Of a stretch of DNA of 64,000 nucleotides, positions 49,901 to 62,506 are shown piece after piece; positions within the stretch are counted from its first letter, which is position 1; every line of letters starts with the position of its first letter. The notes beneath the pieces are model-generated. The model did no database searches and had not been told where the DNA came from. It saw nothing but the letters and a program-made list of their open reading frames with translations. Position numbers and translations under genes: made by a program. Source of the stretch: Wuchereria bancrofti (lineage: Eukaryota; Nematoda; Chromadorea; Rhabditida; Onchocercidae); the NCBI GenBank assembly GCA_005281725.1, contig SSBO01000012.1:18084561-18148560 (forward strand), read 5' to 3'.

Positions 49901-52900
49901 AGAAGTAATTGTTTTGTAATCCTGTCGTGGTAACAGTACATTATTTATTACATTGTATTGCATTGACTTTCGAGGGTACTGTAACGAAGAAGTAACAGTT
50001 TTGCACAAGATAATACATGTTTGTGCACTACTAACATCTTTTAGTTTGCATTGTGATAGCGAGCTCCTAAATGGTGAAATTAAAGTGGAACATTGGGAAA
50101 CTTCATCGATCTCTTCTACTTCCGATGTACTGATGATAGATACACGGTCAAACAGCTTATCGTCGTTAGAAGATGTTAATGGAAAGCAACAAAATGTGGA
50201 ATCGTCTGTTGTCACAGATATAATTGACTATGTGGATTCTACTGAACATAATATGGGTTCATCAAAGGCTCCTCACGGACCTGTGGATATACAAATTACC
50301 GAGAATTCACCTTCACAAACCGATAGTTCAGTGGACAGGTGCTTTGTTTCGTCAATTATGTTTAGCAATAAGGGAGTCGCGAAGGAAGTGTGCATGGTGT
50401 GTGGTCATATAAGAGTTACATTCAGGATATGTGCTCAGGTTAAATAAGCTATTTTCCAATTCTTTGCAAATTTACTGCGACAGATTTGTCTCTTCCGTTG
50501 CACATTTCTTGAATATTTGTAAACAGTCTGAGTATTCTTTCATTGCATTTTTTTTAACTGCACTATCAACTAACATCTCACTGTTTAGTTATCTTATTTC
50601 TGCAGAGATATATTAACTTCTATATTTATTTGGCTTCAATTTGGTAATAACTCATTGCCGAGATATGATGAAAACGTAAAAGATAATCTTATGCTAGAAA
50701 GAAGAAAGCAATGCTAGAAAAGAGAAAGCCGAATTGTTAAGGACCTTATGTACTTATAAGGACTTGAGGTTCTGTTGCTGTGCTAGTGTTTCGAATTTTT
50801 TCCTACTGTATTTTAGAACAAATAAATATCAAGAAGCGACCGATACGAAAATTTGCAAGCTCCCTGAACAATTTGTGGATCAACGGAACGGCTCGAGTAT
50901 ATCGAATTTGAATGATGTCTTGATTTTGAATGCTGCAGTGAACAGTTTTCTTTGGGCCAATGCAGGTAAAGTTTTCAAAATTGGGATTTTTTTCTTTGTT
51001 TCGAGTTATTATTGAGATTTGATAATACATCTCCGAAGCTATATCTTTTGATGTTTCATTTTATTTCAAATTATTATTAGAATTCGATAATATATCGCTG
51101 GAGTTATGTCTTTGTAGGTCAGTAAGTTGGTTCTTTGCTTATTTTTCCGTCTTGCTATGTTTTGATTAAATTTAGATGTAGCGTCTGAAATATGAGATAT
51201 AACAGACTCATTAGTGTGCACAGGATTTCGGGATCTGAAATTTACAGATTGATCAATTGAAGTTTTTCAAAAGCGACAGCTTCATAGTTACGAAGTCCTA
51301 TTTTTATATATTTTTTGAAGTTCCAAACACTCAAGTAAAACATTTTTTCGATCTTTAGCCGGTTGATAGAAGGTTCAGAAATTATCGTTATTAAAAAATA
51401 TTTGTAGCTGCCGGGACGGATGGAGCAAATGCTTTCATCACTCCGGAAATGCTTGCATCTCTCTCAGCTGCTGGTTTATCACCCTCTTTAGGCGTTCCAT
51501 GTGCCTCCAACCTTACCGACAGTATGTTTAATTTAATATTTTTACGAATTGCAAATATTTCTATTGATGAGCATGTTTTGCTTGTGTAGTATTGCCACTT
51601 TTCCTGCCTCTCAAATTCTGTCTTTCGCTTCATCTTATGCTGTTGTAATCTGTTTTGTCATCACATTTAAACATTGCTTGAAATAATTTTATTGCGAAAC
51701 GCATGCTTCCTCATCATTTCTTAGCATTCGACTCATTGTTTTTAGAATAGTAGTTTTGCACATTTTGCTTCCTATCAGCCAAAGGTTATTGCATGAACTT
51801 CTGAGATACCATTGCTGCGAATTGCATGTTTTCTAAGCGACGCGTGCCATATATCAGTAAATCCAACTGGTAATCCTATTCTCCTATTCTTTAGTTGAAT
51901 GTTGTTTAATAGAACACAAGTTTAGCAGCAGCAGTTTTTCTTCTGGCTTCTGACTGGTTCTTGTGAATAGTGATGGATTCGTTTTCAGTGAGTAGTGGGG
52001 CGAGAATCCTTAAAATTGTAAAAAGTTTTGTTAAATATTGTAGAGCCGTATGACAGCGTGTTACTTAAAACAGCAAATTTATCACCGAATGGTTCAGCTA
52101 TATCCGTGAAGTACGAGTTACTTATTAATGATGCCCATTCAACGGCAACGGATTCATTGCATCAGAAAACAGCTTTTGATTTGGCTGAGCATGTTGCACC
52201 TAAATTGGTACCAGAACCGGTGAAATTCGTGGATGTTTGTGAAGCACCTTCTCCGCAGTATGAAACGTTAAAACCGCTTATGCCACTACCACCTACTTCT
52301 ACAAACGAAGCTATGTTACCTGCATGTGGAACTTTGCTACTTAATCAGCCGGCTGAATTGATAACTAAAGCGTCACCATCTTATACCATTAATGGTATGT
52401 AATTTTAACTTCTTTTCCTTCTAATACTTTATCTTTATTCGCATGCAATTATTACTTCGCTTATTATTTGCATGGTAGCTATATTGACTGAAATGTCCTT
52501 TTTATTATGTGAGGAACTTTATGTGGGCAGGTAATCATTATTACTACTAGTAATTAATACATTTGCTGCTGTTTCCATTAACATACTGAAATATATTCAT
52601 TACTGTCCCGCAAAGTTATGTTAGATTGGAGTGACTTTTTAGTTAACTAATATTTATTTGGAGTTAGCTTTTGACAGATTTACTGTTGCAAAAAAGGACT
52701 TGCTAAAAGTGTTGAATTTCGGTATTGTTATATGCTGCGGTATATGATGACTTTTTCCTTGCCAACTTATCTGCTAAGAGACAATTTTGCGATAATATTT
52801 TTTTTTTCTTTTTTAATTCCAAACTTGATGGAATGCAAATTTTTACTCATAACTTGTCAGTAATGCAGTGAGACTGTAATCTTGCATTTTGTATATTATA

Positions 52901-55900
52901 TACCTAAATTAGCAGTCGAACAGTTACAGCAATGCACCATTCATGTGGCGGTTGTGATAATTCATGTTTTCCCGGTAGGCTTTTCTCAAAAGTGATTTTC
53001 AATCACAGTTATTCATATTTAAGAGCAGAAAAAATTTTAATGAACATATCAGAGAAGAGCACTTATCATTCAAAAGGTCTTGTGTTCATGGAAGAGGAAG
53101 TCGTAAAGAGTGGAGGATTCATTCTCATTTTGAACATCGTGCAAATATTTAAATAAAATGCACGCATGAGTTTGAAACTAATGCCACAGCCAAGTTCTTT
53201 TATTCTCACCTTGTCTTTTCAACATTTACCCACACTTGGCCTCTTTTTTTCATCTCTTTTTAAAGAAGAATATTTTGTTATAAAATCAAAAGCTTAACAA
53301 TCCTTGGACGCCACAGCTATAATTATGTGCAGTGTCATTCAAAAATCAAGAACTCCACCTCATTTCTATTTAAAATAGATACTTACATGCTTGACTGCTT
53401 TACATTTTTCCACAGTTCATTAGTTTGTTATTTTTCTGCATGTCTGCTTTTTAATATAAACTTTAGTTTCCCCCTTGAAATTCATCCATTTTAATTCCAC
53501 TTGAAAATTTAAATCCCAGTCATACCTATTAATTTGGAACCTTACTTTTGAACTCACTTTATTTGCAAGTTTTTGGCAATGTTTATAGGTTTGATGAGTG
53601 TTGATCAGCAGCAAAGCGCAAATATGTTGCTCTTAGAAGCAGCTGCTGCTGCTACAGCTGCAGGAACGATACGAGATTTACTAGGTTCATTTCTTTCTTT
53701 TAAAAACCTGCGTAGTTTTTTTTTTTTTTTTTACACTTCCAAAATTCTTGAGAGACTATGTGTGAACTTGCAAATATATAAGGGAGCGTATAAAAATATA
53801 CAAAGTGCAAGAAATGTATTCATTATACAAATAGGTTAAAAAATACGTTTCTTGGTGAAACGAGCATTTAAATTCCAAGAAATAGAATCAAATTACAGGG
53901 ATTACATCAACAAATGGTAATGACACGACAGCGATCGATGTTATGAGTAGCCATAAACCGAAATTATCTGCAATTCCATCAACGTCTGCTACAGCGGAAA
54001 TTGTTGCTACCAGTGCTCCAAACATCTTTTTTAATGATGATGATGATGGAATCAGCAAAAAACACGATCAGCGTTTAGGGAATCATTCTTCACTCAATGG
54101 TAGAGCAGCATCTGCTGGCGAAAATTTTAATATGGTAAACGTTGGTCATTTTCCAGAATTCATGATAAATTTATCGATACATTGTTATTCTCCAAACTAG
54201 TATCTATGTTCTTTTTCGAAAAGTAATGAGAAACCTCTATATGAGATGTTTCTTTTATTTGTTATCGTTCTCTGCTTGTCAACTTTTTGCCATAATATTT
54301 CTAAACGAATCCAGGAGATTTCCGAGAACGTGTAAATCCGTCTTACTTTAATGTGATATCAGCTGTTTACATTCATTGCAGTTGGGTGATACAAAACGTC
54401 AATCGAATAAAGCAGTGAAGTGCAAAATTAGTGATGTAAAATTGAGCGTTAAAAGGCGAGCAAACGAAGAGGTTCTTTCCATATTATTCCAAATAGATGA
54501 TGTAGTTTTTTTTTTTTTCTTTTATTTTGTTTTGGTTTTTAGTGTTCAGATTTTTTTTTCAGTGTTCACAGTATTGTCAGGAAAATGAAATTTTTAAAGA
54601 CAAAATTTTAGGGAGGAAAATTTTCAGATCTCTTTCTGCAACTTTTGATTTTTATCGGTGCACTAATTCCAGACTCTAAGCAGTGCAGCACGTGCAATTA
54701 CTAAGGAAGAAAAGATTGATTTGGATGAGCTGGAAAATTTTGCTCAAACATTCAAAAAGCAGCGCATCAAATTTGGTAAGATTTATGATATCAGTGTGAT
54801 GAACTGCAACAAGTGATTTTTTTTTTTTTGCAAATTTAGACCAATCTGAAGTTCAGCATATAAAAAGTTTTTGATTGCTTCCAGTAATTTGTAGCTGCTC
54901 TTTTTCAAATTGAACTTTACATGAAATTAAACTTCATTGAGTTTGTCAGTTGTAGGTTTCACGCAGGGTGATGTTGGTCTTGCTCTTGGACGCCGTTATG
55001 GGACTGATTTTTCGCAAACAACTATATCACGCTTCGAAGCACTAAATTTATCCTTCAAAAATATGTGCAAATTACGGCCATTGCTCAAAGAATGGTTGGA
55101 GGATGCAGAAGCGGCATTGGCCAACGGCGCTACTATCAGTGATCTCTTGGATGCACCTTCTAAAGAGCCAACTCCACAAGTTCGTTTGTTATTGAATTTA
55201 TTTCTTTTTGTCGCTACATATATCCTTGCTAATGGATTTGTATAGTAGGCCATCTACATGCATCGCTTGATACAGAACAATATCTGGATGAGATGAACAG
55301 AGAACTGTCATTCAAAAAGACTGATAATATAAGTATTTTAAGACTTCTGTCAAAAATTTCAGTGTCTTACTCTCGGGAATTCTTGCTTGTAATGTGCATC
55401 TTAATCAGTAGCTGCTTTCAATCTTTATTTTGCTTCTTTAATTTGAATCACAGATACATACATAGATTGTGAGTATCGTTATTTTTGAAAATTTGACATC
55501 AAACTGGTAATTTTGTCAATTGAAAATCGTCGGAAACTTTATTACTTCTCATTCCGCCATTTCAGGAATGATTTGCAAAACTAATTTGTTGTGGGCCCAA
55601 GGAGCAGTTATTTTGAACTGTAATTGTTTAATGGCAAAACTGAAATTATAACAGAGGAGTAGAAAAAACTTAAAAAAAAAAAAACTCAGAAAAATATTGC
55701 AAGCTGAGGCGGGACAAGCTTTATAACTCATGCAGTGAATTAAACTATGAAATTTGATACAGGAGATATTCCCAGAGTTACAATAGAGATAATTTTTAAG
55801 CGTAGTTGGTGCAACTGGATTTACAATAAAGCGAAACATAGATATGTATGTTAAGATCGTAGCAAAAATGCGGGTAAGAATAAATATGGTGCAGTAAAAT

Positions 55901-58022
55901 AGGTAATGAATGCTGTTGTTCTGTTGCCTAATTCACCTTAAAGGCGATACATGGATGTTGTGCGTGTGTTTCATGGTTGTTAAAGGATAATTTTTGAGAT
56001 GCTCGTTGGTTTAGCTCTTCAAGGTCGCATATCACGATTTAATTATTGTCAGTCGAGAAATTTTGGAAGTATTTTATATTTCAATAAATTTATGGTTTAT
56101 TCATGAATATTTTGATCTCTTTCCAGTAATGTTGCGTCTTTTAGGAATTTCGAAAATCCCTTATTTTTTTGCACTGAATTTGGGTTAAGATTTTAAGATT
56201 ATGTCGTGCAGTGAAAGCTTTTCTTACTAAAGCTTTTTCTGTCTTTCCAATTTTTCCTGTTATAACGTCATAATGTTGCATGCCCATGTGGTCTACCATA
56301 TTAAAATTTAATAAGGAAATCATAAAATACCACTTTTGACCTTTTAAAAATAATCCATTATCCTGTTTTATATCTTTGCACACTTTATGACATTTTACAC
56401 ACTATCGATATTTAGTGTGTTTGCTATTTTTATTTTTTTACACAGGATTAGTTAATATCGGGATTTGGTGGGAATTTTTTTATAGGAACTGAGGAAATCT
56501 GATGCAGCGGTAAGGAATGCTTATATTTTTCATAAAGATTTTGACAGTGTAAGTTTATTGCATTGGTAAATAGTGTAGAATGGCGAAAATTTTTTAAAAT
56601 TTACTGAGTTACTGAGTAATGATTGGCGATATTGTAAACCGTTAACAGATGCTATTATAATTGACAGTGTGACATATACTGTTATTTAAGTAAGTAACTG
56701 AGTTAATAATCTAAGTTAGTAATTAGTATTTATGGCAGAAGTGGAAGCGCCCGTTAATTTGTTTTGCCACAAAGTTCTTTTCTGCATGAGGAAAGGGATG
56801 GAGATTTCAGTTCCCAGTGTTTACTGTGGATGAATGTTGTACGTCGTTTGTTTTGTATTATTTCTCATTTTCAAAGAAATTTGGTTACTGGTTCTAAAAT
56901 GTAGGAAAAATGTAGTTTTTCTGTCGTCCTCGTTCTGGTTTGTTTTTTTTGCTGTGAAATTTGTCTTAGGATTAATTTTTGCTTGGTGATCTTCGAATAT
57001 ATATATTAAGGATATTCATTCAAATTTTTCTCAGGTATATTAAGACATTCACTCAAAATTTGAACTACACCTTCCTTTTTTCCTATTTAATTCTTAAACA
57101 AATGCTATTGTAATTGACGTGATTGCATTAGTGAAAGTTTCGAAAAGTAGTTTTGTGTTCCATGTAGGACACTCCATTAAAGCGGTATAAGCTTTTCAAA
57201 GTCTTTCAAGATAAAGTCTGGTCTGTTATTTATGTCAGATTTCTTAAATCTGCTATGAGGACCATAAATAAAGTAGCATTTAGATAGAACTGTATTGTTA
57301 GAGAAGAAAATTTTTATTTGAAAGTTAGGCTCGATAAATAAACCAAAAATTTGAAGAGATCTTTTATAGTTGTAAAGTTGATGAATTTCTTTTCAGTATC
57401 CGACATCGGTGATACATTTGCCACTGAATAATAACAAACCGAGTTCTTTAATGAGCGTTAATGCAAGCAGTGGTAATAAAATGCCAAGCGACGAGTCACC
57501 ATCACCAAATGGATCTACTGTGTGCAGTTCAGGCGCTGGTGGTGGTGTTCCGCTGAAAAAACGTCGGAAACGAACCAACTTGGATTTAGCACAACGTTCA
57601 GCACTGGATGCTTACTTTGACATGAACCCACGTCCGGACCACGATAGAATGGCTGAAATCGCCGAATTGGTAGGGCTAGATCGAGATGTAAGTTATTGTT
57701 AATTGCTGCACAAGACTACCCGTATTTAACTACAAAGCTATTCCTGTTGGATTAGCTCAGGTTCATTTCATAGCTTTGTATTATTGTGTTGAGGATAGTA
57801 ACCCTTTGGAGTGATTGTGGTTTGGTAGACTGAGTATATCTTTTCATATTGATTTCCACATTCTCCATTCGAACTGCATCACGATTACATATTTCTTCCT
57901 GTTATTTTTGCGTGAACGTCCCATAAAGCGTGAATGTCCCGTTTTCACTCAAAGTGGCTCGTTTATTACAGGTAGTTCGTGTATGGTTTTGCAATCGACG
58001 ACAGAAACTTCGTAAAGAATAA
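46996..58022 (+). CDS. ceh-18: POU-homeodomain transcription factor, CEH-18-like
   Basis: POU protein of the Oct (class II)-related type. In C. elegans, CEH-18 acts in gonadal sheath cells and other tissues. Sixteen exons joined in phase from 47737: 47737-47801, 48492-48645, 49019-49095, 49165-49276, 49382-49517, 50045-50338, 50817-50965, 51408-51521, 52044-52394, 53589-53684, 53899-54134, 54382-54471, 54673-54775, 54956-55179, 57397-57687 and 57972-58022. An exon with ATG at 46996-47077 joins in phase, giving 874 aa. A separate exon 47233-47392 also fits that first exon but ends at a TAG unless spliced; it may be an alternative end. The POU-specific domain (about 662-740) includes [20 protein letters not shown] and [20 protein letters not shown]. 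The homeodomain (about 815-874) has [11 protein letters not shown] and [15 protein letters not shown]. The product stops at the homeodomain end. The start is uncertain. Confidence 0.88.
55180..57396 (+). other. ceh-18: 2.2-kb intron between POU-specific and homeodomain exons
   Basis: The longest intron of the POU gene falls in the linker between its two DNA-binding domains, phase 0. It contains AT-rich sequence and chance frames (such as 55549-55839 on the minus strand) but no recognised exon. An alternative linker exon or regulatory element could lie here. Confidence 0.6.
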
Positions 58023-61000
58023 TTCATTACATTAGTTGTGCGATTCTGTTCGTCCTTTCCATTTCAGTATCACGCTACGATTCGCTTTTTTGCCTTTGTT
58101 GCCTCAGAAGTCTTTCTCGATACAGAGTAGTCATTTCTTCGTTTTTTTTTATTCTATTATTTTTTGACTTTTTGTTCAGGTAAAATAATTCAGCGGGTTT
58201 ATTACGATTTGCCTTCTTGCAACTCATTCTTTCACTTTTTCTGGTGGGAATGGACATTAAAAGCTCATTAGCAGCCTAAGGAAATAAAATTACAAGTTCG
58301 TGACCTTTTAAACATTCGAAACGCAAAATTTACATGATTTTTCAAAAGTATGTTTTGAAAATGGTATTTTTATATTTAAGATATACTTATTTCTTGTAAA
58401 TTTTATTCGTAGCTCATTGGTCTTTTTGGCTGGAAGAGTTCTATGCTTTTTTAAAAGTTGACTCTCTGTCATCGCTATTCTTGATTCCGTGAATTTTTCT
58501 TTTCATGTGCCTTCTAAATTCTTTTTTCAGCGTTCATACTGTATTTATTTTTTTGTTGCTTAATCTACTCCTCTTTCTTAGCATTTTATCTTATTTTTTT
58601 ATCATTTAATGCATTTTTAGCAAGAGTGTTTTCTTCTTTGAATGTTTGATTCTATTCCTATGTGTATTCTCTCCATTATTTATGCCAAATGTATGCATAT
58701 TTATTCCTTTTTCCAGATCATGTTGTTGAGAATTGTCAACCTTTCATCGAATTAGAGTAGCTCTCTCACCACTGCATCCAGTTAAGTTCTCTTCCGGTAC
58801 AGTTTTGCTCAATAGTGATCGACTTTGTTAACAGATAGATCACTCCTGCATGAATAATTTCACATCTTCTATCATTGTTTTGAGTTCTATGGTGGGTTTC
58901 GGTATAATTTCTCAGAATGCGTTTAAGTCAAGTATTTACTTATTCCTTGTTATCTACCATTTACAGGATAAAATAATTTTAATTTTTTTTATAGAACTCA
59001 CTCAGTATTCTCTGGATATCGTATGTCCATCAGTATGACTCGGATTAAAGTTAATAATATTTCATACTTTGGATGTAAGAAAATGAGGCGCATTTATTAT
59101 TTATTAATGAAAGTTTCGGGACACGTTAAAACATATGACAACAGTGCTACTCACATAGCAATATGGGCTTTTATTATTCATGTAGCATAAGAATTATGTA
59201 TTTTTAAAATGTGTTCCATATATTTCATTTATTTGAAATGCAACAAATATGCGGTGTCCTTTGAAGGGATTGTTTACCCTAGCGAATATACTAGTTTTAT
59301 ATGTTTTCGTTTAAAGTCCCTAAAATTTAAAGACGAATTAAGAAGCAGAATTTTTTTTTTGGATAACTCGAATTTGGCAATTTCTATAAATTTGTGACTT
59401 TGACTCTTGAATTATAGTCATCGTCTATCTTTATCTCTGTACATGGAAGATGCAAATGATAAGTTGTAGTTTTAGTCTGGACCGATATTCTCTGGCAGAT
59501 GTCAAGGAGATGCACAGATTGGTTTAGGAATCGCAAAATAGTGATTCCATAATTTTAGAATCAATGCAAATTGCTCTTCAAATTATGATGTTTGAGATAT
59601 ATTTAATAGGTAGTAATGATATGTAATACCTCTTTGGGATCATTTTTTGGATTCATATTTTAGATTTGTCTATTATAGATTAATCCTTTTTGGAAATATG
59701 AAAAGTAGAATAATTTCTCATAATGAGTTTACATTCATGTGTTTATTACTATTTCCCTGTGCGAGTTATTATTTTTGGTGATTTTATCTTGCTCGTCAGA
59801 TGTCGGTGGTTCAGTCTTCTATTTTTTGCTTCAGTTGAAAAGATTGTATTTATGCAGATGTCGTTTTTGGTTTTAGCCGCTATTTGTATGATGTGTGTTT
59901 TCTTGCATCATCCAGACGATGAGTATGTGTTTGATTATCGTGGCCAGTTTGTTTATTTAACATCACTCGAGTAATACGATTGTTTTCATCATTTTGTCGA
60001 TTTTACTTTCCTTTGTTTAAATATCATATGAAATAATCGTCATTGCTGTTATAAATTCAATTTGTGATACAACGATAATAACGCTTGTAGTTTTTGGTTA
60101 TTTTACTAAAACATCGTTTACCCAAACGGCAGATATATTTTGGACAAATCCGAACTGAGAACCAAAATTAGTAGGGAATTCTGACTATTAGCAAGTGCAG
60201 TAGAGCAGATCAATTGACTAGAAAAGTGAGAAAGAGCAAAAAGAACATAGGTACTATTTACTGACGCACGCATAACCTTTTAATTCAAACCACTAAAGTT
60301 CTGAATACACACCTGGTAGTTAATTTGTATATGACAGAAGTACTAATTTCCTCCGTTGCACTTCATTTCTCTTTGCAGTTGGTTTCGATAAGTGTCGTGT
60401 GAACATCAAAAGCAGCGGGATGACATTAACGATGGAACTGTTCGCTACTTCTTAAAACTGACTAAAAATCAGTTTGAATTAAGAAATAAATTAACAATGT
60501 TTTGCTTAATTTAATTCTCAATTAGTTTTCCAAAAGTGTAAATAACATTGAAAGTCCTCTATCTTGCTGTGTTGATAATTTAACATCCTCTTCTGCACGA
60601 AATACAAATGCGTTGATTTATTGTTCAAGTAGTGATGTGCAACAGGTACAGTGATCTTGTTAATGTTTCTTCATATTACGGCTCGTTTATGATTTATTTC
60701 TATATTTACTTTGCTCATATTGTTCACATATTATTCAATAACTGAAATGAATTGCTGGTCAAAATTATGTCATCTTTACCGTTGAAGTATCGCTTATTCA
60801 CCTGCACACAGTGCATTAAAGGAATTTGTAAAATTTATATGCAAGGGAAGATCCGGAGATATTGATTGGGCGCGTTAACAAACAATGTAAAATATATGCC
60901 AATTTTTGGTGTCTGGTGGACTTATTTTACTCAGATTACTGGTATTTTTCGTTAATTTGTGGAAATAATTCAGTTTATTATGTATTATGACTTTAAAATA

Positions 61001-61214
61001 GTTGAAAGGATGCATATAAAATTAAATTAAGAAAGAAGAAAACACGATGATTGACTGGAAATGCGCAACAAAATACAATTTAAAACTTTTAAGGAGCAGG
61101 TAGTATACGTTATGCAAAGTATTAATCTAATCGACAAATTGTCTATTATTTATCATGAAATGCATCCTGAGTTATATTTCTGAAATCTTAATTAATGTTA
61201 AGAAAAGATTTAAC
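58023..61214. other. 3' flank of the POU gene and spacer before the DB-module gene
   Basis: AT-rich, with T-rich stretches at 58.1-58.7 kb that probably include the POU 3' UTR. A hydrophobic frame at 59723-59974 lacks support. Two exon-like segments at 60526-60865 (plus) are listed separately. A small inverted repeat (TTAAAACTGA...TCAGTTTGAA) lies near 60452-60480. Confidence 0.4.
60526..60865 (+). CDS. Candidate two-exon gene fragment, cysteine-containing
   Basis: Exon 60526-60645 (acceptor TTCTCAATTAG, donor CAG|GTACAG) and exon 60812-60865 (acceptor CACCTGCACACAG) join in phase 0 and end in TGA. They encode 57 residues including SPLSCCVDNLTSSSARN and CIKGICKIYMQGKIRRY. Composition is plausible and the splice sites are fair, but length is short and no family is recognised. 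A third exon-like segment (about 60380-60398) could precede it. Treat as a prompt for transcript evidence. Confidence 0.22.
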
Positions 61215-62506
61215 TCAATCTAGTGGGATACCACTTTGATGACAGTATAATATTACGTTCAAATTGAACAGACACGTTGCATCACTCTTACCGATGGCGT
61301 TAATTCCTTGTCCTGCCGGATCACAAAATCGTAAGCAACGATCACCAACTCCTAATTTATTGTCCGCTAAATTCAAATGATGACAACATTTGCGATTATC
61401 CTAAAAAGGAAACTCGACTTTGTAAAATTTTCAGAGTAAGTTATTTCTTCAGGAAAACTGTACACAAGGGATTGTAAACTCATCTGTTCTATTATTATTC
61501 AAATGTTGCTGTTTTGCTGAAATGTGGGCGGAAAATTTAAATGCGCTGTTAATAAGCAATACATAGGTCAGATTGATTCTGAGCAAACGAAAAGTAATTT
61601 AAAATTCGAGACAGATCTATTAACTGCTGGAATCTCGTCGAGTTTCTTACAACCCGTTTGGCACTTGATTAAAGAAATTTTAGAAGTAAATGATTTCATT
61701 TTTACCTGATTTTGTGAAGCGCAATAGAGTATAGCACTGATATGTTTCAGGCCACATTTTCTGGATGCAATTGTTTTTATCAACTAAAAATTTACTGTGA
61801 TAAACGTACTGGACGATATAAATTCTTTTGTGAAAAAGAATAAACTGATTTGGCTGAAAAAAAAAGTAAGTGAACAGTATAATATGAAATTAAAAATCTC
61901 ATTTATAATTTGAAAGAATTCAGAAGTTCATTACTATCTCTGGGTCATCCATGGTAAATTCTTATCTCTTACGATTAGCCAGATAATCAATAAATATATA
62001 AGCAGTTTTTTTCATACCAAATTTCGAGCTGGAATCTCTTCACTTTCGTACTGACATAAATCATGGCATTCTTCTGGTACGTATAGTTGGCAGCATTGGC
62101 GGAACAGTACGTCGGCTCGAGTCCTAGTGACACATGGACTGTAATCTGTTTCTGGATGGCCGCATTTCCCCTAGCAAATTTGCTATTATTAAGCTGAATA
62201 GTTGTTGAATGTCTACATTATTGTCAAAATTACCTAACAATTTGATAAAGCAGAAGAGACATTGGTTATGAGTTCGAAAAATTGATAGGATATCTTCAAG
62301 CAAATGTGACCAGTCGTGCTACCAATAATTAATGTCACCTTTAGTACACCTGAGTATTATAGGAAAGAAAAAAGAATGAGACATCTTGTTTGAAGAAAAA
62401 GAAAAAATAAATAACTCAGCGTCAGAACCTTTCCCTCCTCTGCGCAGCAAATTGTGCCAAATCCAATGAAAGTAATTAATGACAGCAAAATTAGTTTCGA
62501 AAACAT
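61215..62506 (-). CDS. Secreted DB-module protein
   Basis: Four exons on the reverse strand (62506-62429, 62170-62018, 61783-61706 and 61400-61215), all phase 0, encode 164 aa. Residues 1-20 (MFSKLILLSLITFIGFGTIC) are a signal peptide. The rest is a nematode DB module (cysteine-rich, function unknown). Markers are RQCCQLYVPEECHDLCQYES, then KCGLKHISAILYCASQNQ, DNRKCC, GDRCLRFCDPAGQGINAIG and a final TCLFNLNVILYCHQSGI. The regular CC...C...C spacing and the C-terminal LxFCDPxG and NVILYC motifs match my knowledge of this family, which is common in nematode extracellular proteins. Length equals a signal peptide plus a single DB module, with no further domain. Individual exons are too short to stand out as open frames. 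The opposite strand carries a frame at 61524-61709 that is a shadow. Confidence 0.85.
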
